Both the position numbers and the translations under genes were made by a program. Positions 5,646 to 10,589 of a stretch of 10,589 nt of DNA are shown in pieces. Every line of letters begins with the position of its first letter. Position 1 is the stretch's first letter. Below the pieces are notes generated by a model. The model was given only the letters and a program-made list of their open reading frames with translations, was not told the DNA's origin and ran no database searches. The stretch covers positions 1 to 10,589 of the forward strand of contig DQVU01000218.1 of assembly GCA_015661585.1 (NCBI GenBank), read 5' to 3'. This stretch comes from Methanothermococcus okinawensis (lineage in GTDB: Archaea > AGJL01 > Methanococci > Methanococcales > Methanococcaceae).

Positions 5646-6602
5646 ATGGTAGATAAAGAGGATATAATAGAAAAAATAGCAAAAAACACCGTAGAGATAG
5701 TAACTGTTGAAGAGTTGAAAGAGATCTTAGAGAAAAAAGATAAAAAAGCCTACATCGGATTTGAGCCTAGTGGTAGAATACACCTGGGCCACTACCTACA
5801 GATTAAGAAGATGATAGATCTACAGAATGCAGGTTTTGAGACAGTAATCTTACTGGCTGATCTTCATGCCTACCTTAATCAGAAGGGTAGTATGGAGGAG
5901 ATACACCAGTTGGCAGAGGAGAACACGATAGTATTTAAGGCTATGGGATTGTATAATGCAAAGTACATCTACGGTAGTGAGTTTCAGTTAGAAAAGGATT
6001 ACGTATTAGACGTCCATAGAATAGCACTAAAAACTACCTTAAAGAGGGCAAGGAGAAGTATGGAGTTAATAGCAAGGGAGGAGGAGAATCCCAAGGTTGC
6101 AGAGGTGATATATCCCTTAATGCAGGTAAACGACATAAAACATCTAAAGGTAGATGTGGCAGTTGGTGGTATGGAACAGAGAAAGATACACATGTTAGCA
6201 AGGGAGATACTACCATCCATAGGGTGGAAGTCTCCAGTTTGTATTCACAACCCTGTATTAACAGGCTTAGATGGTAAGGGGAAGATGTCCTCCTCTAAGA
6301 ATAACTTTATAGCAGTAGATGACGATCCTGATGTTATCAGATCCAAGATAAGGAAGGCTTACTGTCCTATGGGTGTTGTGGAGAGGAATCCCATATTGGA
6401 GATGGCGAGGTACTTCTTAGAGTACCCCATAACTGTAGAGAGGCCTGAAAAATTTGGAGGGGATATTTACGTTGAAAACTATGAGATGTTGGAGAAATTA
6501 TATAGGAAGAAAGAGATCCACCCAATGGATCTAAAGAACACTGTTGCAGAGAGGATTATTGAGATACTTACTCCCATCAGGGAAAGGATGGGACAGAATT
6601 AA
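5646..6602 (+). CDS. tyrS: Tyrosyl-tRNA synthetase, archaeal type
   Basis: This class I synthetase charges tRNA-Tyr with tyrosine. The 318-residue protein is very close to the short archaeal TyrRS of M. jannaschii (MJ0389, 306 residues). It has the HIGH-type motif HLGH at 46-49 and KMSSS at 213-217. Tyrosine-binding residues line up by eye with the M. jannaschii enzyme: Y36, Q160 and D163 (Y32, Q155, D158 there). D295 in HPMD matches the aspartate that reads the first anticodon base. Compared with M. jannaschii there is a longer N-terminus and about four extra residues in the SIGWKSP loop (191-197). The ATG has GAGGG about 6 bases upstream. No co-transcribed gene follows; an 815-base spacer comes next. 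Confidence 0.97.
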   Translation: MVDKEDIIEKIAKNTVEIVTVEELKEILEKKDKKAYIGFEPSGRIHLGHYLQIKKMIDLQNAGFETVILLADLHAYLNQKGSMEEIHQLAEENTIVFKAMGLYNAKYIYGSEFQLEKDYVLDVHRIALKTTLKRARRSMELIAREEENPKVAEVIYPLMQVNDIKHLKVDVAVGGMEQRKIHMLAREILPSIGWKSPVCIHNPVLTGLDGKGKMSSSKNNFIAVDDDPDVIRSKIRKAYCPMGVVERNPILEMARYFLEYPITVERPEKFGGDIYVENYEMLEKLYRKKEIHPMDLKNTVAERIIEILTPIRERMGQN

Positions 6603-6671
6603 GTACCCAGGAGTGTAACAGGAGGTATAAGTTTGTTATCCCTTTATAGTCATGGGTGAGAGGATTTATAC

Positions 6672-6698
6672 TAAATAACAATCATCGAGGATCTCGAT
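6672..6698 (+). repeat. Intergenic repeat, module 0 (copy C1) with hairpin
   Basis: TAAATAACAATCATCGAGGA then TCTCGAT. It matches the minus strand of 4248-4270 (TAAATAACAACTATCGAGGA then TC). ATCGAG (6684-6689) pairs perfectly with CTCGAT (6693-6698) around a GAT loop in this copy only. Shorter relatives are at 7003-7040 and 2003-2033, where ATGGAG..GATC is followed by AT-rich runs. Confidence 0.55.
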
Positions 6699-6764
6699 AA
6701 AAAAATTAATAATTGTAATATAATTAAAAATACAATAATGATAAAACAAATGTTTCTCCCCCTA

Positions 6765-6803
6765 CTCCTGAACATTGGAGGAAGAGATTCTTCCTAACAG
6801 GAT
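6765..6803 (+). repeat. Intergenic repeat, module 2 (copy C), two-part hairpin
   Basis: This is the best-folding copy. The outer stem TCCTG (6766-6770) pairs with CAGGA (6798-6802); the inner stem GGAAGA (6780-6785) pairs with TCTTCC (6789-6794) around a 3-base loop. The first 19 bases equal those of the copy at 2093. Confidence 0.7.
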
Positions 6804-7002
6804 TGACATTATAAAAGTAAAAAAATAAAGAAAAATTTTAAAAATAAAAAAACTTCTAGATCCTCTGAATACCTCTTAATATAACAGGAATATTTATCTT
6901 AGTGTTCAGAAACCGCTTGAGATATTAATAGTTTTATCCATTTTTATTGATTATTTTCATTGAGATTTTTATTATAGTTTGTGAACAAAAAACTTTTTAA
7001 AT

Positions 7003-7040
7003 TAACAACAACTATGGAGATCTTGAATAAAAATAATAAT
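7003..7040 (+). repeat. Intergenic repeat, module 0 (copy C2)
   Basis: AACAACAACTATGGAGATCT then TGAATAAAAATAATAA. It matches the minus strand at 4238-4264 (AACAACTATCGAGGATCTTA followed by AATAAAAATAATAA) with small gaps. Confidence 0.5.
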
Positions 7041-7129
7041 TATTAAAAGAAAAAAGAATATTTAAAATTAAAAAAATAAAAATATTAACTCTGTTAATAC
7101 CTAAATAAAGAATATGATAGGTGAAAAGT

Positions 7130-7225
7130 AAAGTATAACTCTTATCCTCTGGGCTACATTGAGTACTGGAGAAGTTATGTAGGATTTCTCTCAACTCTTT
7201 TCTTAAGAGTTTTTGCTCTTTTTCT
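7130..7225 (+). repeat. Intergenic repeat, module 3 (copy C), ends in a hairpin
   Basis: CTTATCCTCTGGG and GAGTACTGGAGAAG match the copy at 2356-2390. CTTATCC can pair with GGAGAAG with one mismatch. Near the end, AACTCTT (7193-7199) pairs perfectly with AAGAGTT (7205-7211), followed by TTTGCTCTTTTT, which resembles a transcript end. Confidence 0.5.
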
Positions 7226-7307
7226 GTTATTTCTTTATTTTATTATTATTTTTTGGATTATAAGTTAAAACGTTATATCCTTGACTATATTATTTTTACT
7301 TATTTTC

Positions 7308-7336
7308 TTTTAATTACTACTTTAATAGAACTAAGG
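7308..7336 (+). repeat. Intergenic repeat, module 1 (copy C)
   Basis: TTTTAATTACTACTTTAATA then GAACTAAGG; its first 16 bases equal copy B1. It points to the marker 16 gene and lies about 30 bases before its TATA box. Confidence 0.75.
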
Positions 7337-7364
7337 TAATTATAATTATTAAAAATGTCAAAAA

Positions 7365-7373
7365 ATTATAAGT
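7365..7373 (+). promoter_or_regulatory. TATA box for the marker 16 gene
   Basis: ATTATAAGT lies about 45-50 bases before the ATG at 7418; the leader of about 20-25 bases holds a GGTG ribosome site. The perfect 12-base palindrome CTTTAATTAAAG (7398-7409) sits between them and touches the GGTG, so it could be an operator or leader hairpin. Confidence 0.5.
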
Positions 7374-7417
7374 GAAAATGTTATGTGCTTGACAATACTT
7401 TAATTAAAGGTGTTACG

Positions 7418-8611
7418 ATGGGTAAATCTAAAACTGAAGACAAGGTAGTGGTAACTGTAGAAGAACTAAAAAAGATGATAAGAAACAATGAAGAAGATAA
7501 AATAGATGAGATAGACATCGTTACAACTGCCACCTGTGGAATAATGTCAGGTACTATGGCGGTGCTCCATATACCCATAGCTGAACCTGGAACCTTTAGA
7601 AAGGGGGAGAAAATATACTTAAACGGTATAGAGGGATACATAGGTCCCTGTCCAAATGAGTACTTAGGTTCTGTAGATGTCGTAGTATACGGTACAAGTT
7701 ATGTGGGAGATTACGGAGGAGGATTCCTATTTAAAGATCTAGTTGCAGGTAAGGAGATAGATATCCTCTTAGAGAGTGAGGGAAGAACCTACGAGAGGAC
7801 TATAACCTTGGATGATATCCCCACTGCAAAAATGATAGGGACGAGGATGGCATTTAAAAATTACCTCGCCTTTACCAACTTAGGAGAGAAACCTGTAAAG
7901 ACTATTTTCCACAGAAGGAAGATGAAAAAAGGTGAGGCTTCAGTCTCAGGATGTGGTGAATTAAACCCCCTCCAAAATATGTACTGTGATGAGAGGAGTC
8001 TCATTGGAAAGAGGATATTGTTGAACGGTGCCGAAGGTGTAATACTTGGATTTGGAACGAGGAGCTCACCAGAGAAGGGAAATATTATGATATCTGCAGA
8101 TATGCACAACATGGATCCCTACTACTTAGGTGGTTTTATCACCTCTGGAGGTGTGGAGGTGTTTAATACTGTTGCAGTGCCTGTGGAGGTTGATGAGAAA
8201 AATAAAGAATTCTTAAAAACCTTAGATGAGGATATACCTCTACCTCTTGTGAATGTGGTGGGAAGAAGTATTATTGATGTGGGCAACTACGCCCAGGTAT
8301 GGAAGAATGCTGATTTAAGGCCTAATATAAACATCTACAGGTGTAGGAACTGTGATGTATGTATCCCTATGGAGATGTGTCCAACGAAGGCTATAAAGAG
8401 GATGCCTCATCTGGGAAACAGGCCACTACCAACAGAGGACTGCTTTGGATGTGGCATCTGTACAGGTGCCTGTCCTTATGGCATCTACTCCATGAAGTTG
8501 AACAGTATCTTAGGGATACCTATAACCTGTAGGCAGTCAGATAGGGAGAGAGCCATGAGGTTATGTAGGGAACTTAAAAGAAGGATAGAAAGTGGAGAGT
8601 TTAAACTTTAA
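7418..8611 (+). CDS. Methanogenesis marker 16 metalloprotein (DUF39 plus ferredoxin domain)
   Basis: A 397-residue protein with an N-terminal DUF39 domain (about residues 1-300; TATCG with C40, EPGTFRKGE, and a second conserved cysteine at 179 in SGCGELNP) fused to a C-terminal segment with two 4Fe-4S motifs: C309, C312, C315, C321 and C342, C345, C348, C352. This architecture is that of methanogenesis marker 16 (TIGR03287), found in methanogens. DUF39 relatives in the HcyS group make homocysteine from aspartate semialdehyde and sulfide, so a redox or sulfur-transfer role is plausible, but this protein's reaction is not established. I chose ATG 7418 because GGTG lies 5 bases upstream; an in-frame GTG at 7385 has none. 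It converges on a TauE/SafE permease gene. A cytoplasmic location is expected. Confidence 0.9.
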   Translation: MGKSKTEDKVVVTVEELKKMIRNNEEDKIDEIDIVTTATCGIMSGTMAVLHIPIAEPGTFRKGEKIYLNGIEGYIGPCPNEYLGSVDVVVYGTSYVGDYGGGFLFKDLVAGKEIDILLESEGRTYERTITLDDIPTAKMIGTRMAFKNYLAFTNLGEKPVKTIFHRRKMKKGEASVSGCGELNPLQNMYCDERSLIGKRILLNGAEGVILGFGTRSSPEKGNIMISADMHNMDPYYLGGFITSGGVEVFNTVAVPVEVDEKNKEFLKTLDEDIPLPLVNVVGRSIIDVGNYAQVWKNADLRPNINIYRCRNCDVCIPMEMCPTKAIKRMPHLGNRPLPTEDCFGCGICTGACPYGIYSMKLNSILGIPITCRQSDRERAMRLCRELKRRIESGEFKL

Positions 8612-8650
8612 AATTTTACTAAAGAAGTTTACAGATCGGTACATTTAATA

Positions 8651-8679
8651 GTTTTTATTATTACTCTTATAGGTTTTTC
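8651..8679 (+). terminator. T-rich tracts between convergent genes
   Basis: GTTTTTATTATT at 8651-8662 and GGTTTTTCTT at 8672-8681 follow the marker 16 stop. Archaeal RNA polymerase stops at such T runs. The second run abuts the stop of the convergent permease gene. Confidence 0.4.
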
Positions 8680-9510
8680 TTAATGTTCAACTAAATATTC
8701 GACTGTTTCCCAGGTTCCTATAAGCATGAGTATAGAATATAGAATATACTTCAATGTTCGGGATCCCACCTTGTAGGTTGCTACTGTCCCATATCTGGAG
8801 GATATCATAGCTACAAACCCTACTATTAACCCAACTACTAGGGATACATATCCAATGTTTAGGAGATGTCTATAGATAGGACATGGTACAGACATATAGC
8901 CTACAATACCGATCAAAGATGTTAATACCATCATACCACTGGATGTGCCAATAGCTATTCTTATGGGAAATCTCAGAAGATATATTAAAAGAGGTATGGT
9001 GACTACCCCTCCACCTATACCAAATATAGAAGAGATAATTCCTACAGAAATGCCTATAACAAACAATTTTCTATAATCTATAGTAGAATATGTAGCCTCT
9101 ATACTCTCTAATATCTTCCTTTTGACACTACACATCCCATAAATAGATATAAAAATTAACAAGATAGCAAATAACCTTTTATGTAAATCTCCACTTAAAT
9201 ACTCCATCGAAATCTTTAAACCAATTAATGAGCCTATAACCCCGAGGATTCCTAAAACTAAGGAACATCTCCATAAAATATTTCCCCTAAGGTAGTGTTT
9301 GTAAGCACTAACTACTGAGGTCAGAAAGACTGTAAATAAACTTGTTCCAACAGCCATCTTTATGGAGATATCAAGGGGTATATCCATACTACAGAATAAA
9401 CTGTTAAATACTGGTACTAAGATAAATCCTCCTCCAATACCTAATAACCCAGTGATGAATCCAACAACTATTCCCAATGCTACTAACGATATTATCAGTA
9501 TTTCTTCCAT
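8680..9510 (-). CDS. TauE/SafE family permease
   Basis: A 276-residue membrane protein with about eight hydrophobic segments in two homologous halves. The halves carry the family's repeat signatures: GLLGIGGGFI at 21-30 with AVGTSLF at 53-59, and SIFGIGGGVV at 161-170 with AIGTSSG at 186-192. Relatives export sulfite, sulfoacetate or related anions, but many are of unknown substrate. The ATG at 9510 has no ribosome site; a TATA box at 9534-9546 is only about 30 bases upstream, so the transcript is probably leaderless. It converges with the marker 16 gene across a 68-base gap. If that gene handles sulfur, an exporter of sulfur anions beside it would make sense, but convergent genes are weak evidence for shared function. 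Confidence 0.9.
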   Translation of the reverse strand: MEEILIISLVALGIVVGFITGLLGIGGGFILVPVFNSLFCSMDIPLDISIKMAVGTSLFTVFLTSVVSAYKHYLRGNILWRCSLVLGILGVIGSLIGLKISMEYLSGDLHKRLFAILLIFISIYGMCSVKRKILESIEATYSTIDYRKLFVIGISVGIISSIFGIGGGVVTIPLLIYLLRFPIRIAIGTSSGMMVLTSLIGIVGYMSVPCPIYRHLLNIGYVSLVVGLIVGFVAMISSRYGTVATYKVGSRTLKYILYSILMLIGTWETVEYLVEH

Positions 9511-9533
9511 CGGTATAGCCTAGTTCTTTTTCA

Positions 9534-9546
9534 TTTTATATTATTT
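9534..9546 (-). promoter_or_regulatory. TATA box for the TauE/SafE gene
   Basis: The minus strand reads AAATAATATAAAA, centred about 30 bases before the ATG. Initiation would fall within a few bases of the start codon, which explains why no ribosome site is seen. Confidence 0.45.
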
Positions 9547-9681
9547 GAGGTAATAAAGATAATGGTTATCACAAGGGAAAGATGTTTTCATTCTTATCTC
9601 AGTTTAGCCACTACTAGAATTTATAGATATAGAACTGTACCAATTATCTGTTTATACTTTTTTATTTTGTATTATTTATTG

Positions 9682-9712
9682 TTTTTAAACTATCACTTTG
9701 ATGGAACTAAGG
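9682..9712 (+). repeat. Intergenic repeat, module 1 (copy D)
   Basis: TTTTTAAACTATCACTTTG then ATGGAACTAAGG, nearly the same as copy B3. A short hairpin follows, CTGTT (9721-9725) with AACAG (9731-9735) and TTTT. It points toward pycB, 234 bases before its ATG. Confidence 0.75.
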
Positions 9713-9853
9713 TTTATCATCTGTTTTATTAACAGTTTTGAAGATTCATTTTTGATTTTGGTTACTCTTAAATTTTTTATAACAATATTTTTATAATTTT
9801 AATCATTATTTATTTACTAATTTCTATGTGAGGTAAAAAGGTATAAATAATAC

Positions 9854-9867
9854 TTTTATAAATATAC
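9854..9867 (+). promoter_or_regulatory. Probable TATA box for pycB
   Basis: TTTTATAAATATAC is the best TATA match upstream of pycB and would give a leader of about 55 bases. GTATAATATG at 9904-9913 is a closer alternative that would put initiation just before the ribosome site. Confidence 0.35.
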
Positions 9868-9945
9868 AGTATGGACAAGTGACTATTTTTATCAAATTTT
9901 TTTGTATAATATGACTCTGATAACTATTTTTTTAAGGGGGAAAGT

Positions 9946-10589
9946 ATGGTAAAGATAACAGACGTTACACTGAGGGATGGACATCAATCCCTTATGGCCA
10001 CAAGGCTGAGAACTGAAGATATGGTACCTATTTTGGAGAAGATGGATGAGGTGGGATTCTACTCCTTAGAGGTTTGGGGTGGAGCTACCTTTGACGCCTG
10101 TATAAGGTATTTAAATGAAGATCCCTGGGAGAGACTTAGGATAATAAGGAAGAGGGTACAAAATACACCCCTTAAGATGTTATTAAGGGGACAAAACCTT
10201 GTAGGGTACAGACACTATCCAGATGACATTGTGGAGAAGTTTATAGAGAAGGCTTACGAGAACGGTATTGAGATATTCAGGATATTCGACGCCTTAAATG
10301 ATATTAGAAATATGGAATTCTCCATAAAGGTTGCAAAGAGGTTAGGAGCCCATGTACAGGGGGATATATGTTACACCGTAAGTCCAGTGCATACCATAGA
10401 TCAGTTTGTGGAACTTGCCAAGAAACTTGAGGAACTAGGTTGTGATTCCATAGGTATAAAGGATATGGCGGGGCTACTTCTACCTTACGATGCCAAGGAA
10501 CTTATCAAGAGGTTGAAGGAGGAGGTTTCCCTACCTATACACCTCCACAGCCACTGTACCAGTGGTATAGCCCCATTTACATTTATGAC
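9946..10589 (+). CDS. pycB: Pyruvate carboxylase subunit B, N-terminal 214 residues
   Basis: The open frame runs off the right edge. It encodes the carboxyltransferase domain that moves CO2 from carboxybiotin to pyruvate to give oxaloacetate, the anaplerotic entry to the incomplete TCA pathway of methanogens. Motifs: TLRDGHQSL at 8-16 with the metal ligand D11, EVWGGATFD at 42-50, FRIFDALND at 111-119, K172 in GIKDMAG (the carbamylated lysine of the family), and HLHSHCTSG at 199-207 with H201 and H203 as metal ligands. The biotin domain, normally at the C-terminus, is outside the window. The start has AAGGGGG 5 bases upstream. The separate biotin carboxylase subunit (pycA) is not in view. The same domain occurs in oxaloacetate decarboxylase alpha; the methanogen context favours PycB. 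Confidence 0.93.
   Translation, partial: MVKITDVTLRDGHQSLMATRLRTEDMVPILEKMDEVGFYSLEVWGGATFDACIRYLNEDPWERLRIIRKRVQNTPLKMLLRGQNLVGYRHYPDDIVEKFIEKAYENGIEIFRIFDALNDIRNMEFSIKVAKRLGAHVQGDICYTVSPVHTIDQFVELAKKLEELGCDSIGIKDMAGLLLPYDAKELIKRLKEEVSLPIHLHSHCTSGIAPFTFM

Larger units (their letters stand above)
7257..7397 (+). repeat. 33-base direct repeat duplicating the marker 16 TATA region
   Basis: Bases 7257-7289 and 7365-7397 are identical at 28 of 33 positions, 108 bases apart. Both carry ATTATAAGT, then AAAA, GTTAT and CTTGAC. The second copy is the likely core promoter of the gene at 7418; the first could be a second promoter or a factor site. A module 1 copy lies between them. Confidence 0.7.
6603..7417. 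other. 815-base AT-rich spacer with repeat modules (spacer C)
   Basis: I find no credible gene. In plus orientation it holds module 0 at 6672-6698 and 7003-7040, module 2 at 6765-6803, module 3 at 7130-7225, module 1 at 7308-7336, and the promoter of the marker 16 gene. A further module 2 head lies on the minus strand at 6885-6910 (TTTCTGAACACTAAG), matching 4083-4100. The first 70 bases after tyrS show no clear signal, though the ATCGAG-GAT-CTCGAT hairpin at 6684-6698 could help end the tyrS transcript. Confidence 0.75.
9511..9945. other. 435-base AT-rich spacer between divergent genes (spacer D)
   Basis: No gene is visible. Besides the TauE/SafE TATA box it holds one clear module 1 copy (9682-9712). 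A weak module 2 relative, AAGGGAAAGATG then ATTCTTATCTC (9573-9600), sits at about the same distance upstream of module 1 as in spacers A and B. TATA-like sequences for pycB occur at 9841-9850, 9854-9867 and 9903-9912. Confidence 0.6.

Noticed and set aside
7012..7194. Minus-strand open frame of 60 codons in spacer C
   Set aside because: It lies over repeat modules 0 and 3, has low-complexity Phe/Leu/Ile/Asn-rich sequence, and no ribosome site or promoter was seen.
7385..7417. GTG start at 7385 for the marker 16 gene
   Set aside because: No ribosome site precedes it, and it lies in the duplicated promoter segment; ATG 7418 has GGTG at good spacing.

Overview
The window looks like chromosomal DNA from a thermophilic or hyperthermophilic methanogen of the order Methanococcales, probably close to Methanocaldococcus or Methanotorris. 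Supporting signs are a low-GC genome, AGA/AGG arginine codons, GGTG/GGTGAT ribosome sites, archaeal TATA boxes, a short archaeal TyrRS very like the M. jannaschii enzyme, a methanogenesis marker 16 metalloprotein and a methanogen-type pyruvate carboxylase subunit B. The assignment is by protein resemblance from memory; no search was run.

Layout. 1-343 (-): start of a secreted or surface protein that runs off the left edge. 431-1834 (-): two-gene operon, archaeal phosphopantetheine adenylyltransferase (coaD) then an AEC-family permease. 1835-2486: long AT-rich spacer with repeat modules. 2487-3674 (-): EndoQ-type PHP endonuclease for deaminated DNA. 3675-4328: divergent spacer packed with repeat modules. 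4329-4880 (+): DUF99 / endonuclease V-like protein. 4877-5509 (-): MBL-fold metallohydrolase, overlapping the previous gene tail to tail by 4 bases. 5646-6602 (+): tyrosyl-tRNA synthetase. 6603-7417: 815-base spacer with repeat modules and a duplicated promoter segment. 7418-8611 (+): methanogenesis marker 16 (DUF39 plus two 4Fe-4S motifs). 8680-9510 (-): TauE/SafE permease. 9946-10589 (+): start of pycB, cut by the right edge.

Functional themes: coenzyme A synthesis (coaD), translation (tyrS), anaplerotic carboxylation (pycB), possible sulfur or anion chemistry (marker 16 facing TauE/SafE), and base-deamination repair (EndoQ and the EndoV-like DUF99 protein, divergent across one repeat-filled spacer).

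The most unusual content is non-coding. The four long spacers share a modular repeat family that no gene explains: (0) an AATAATGGAG..GATC element, (2) a hairpin module beginning TCCTGAACATTGGAGG, (1) a ~30-base module, T-rich then ACTTTGATGGGAACTAAGG, in six copies, and (3) a GC-richer module containing GAGTACTGGAG. Between EndoQ and DUF99 two copies are head to head, each pointing at its own gene. Further non-coding signals are an 11-base inverted repeat spanning the EndoQ stop codon, a 33-base direct repeat (28/33 identical) that duplicates the marker 16 TATA region, and a 12-base palindrome touching that gene's ribosome site.
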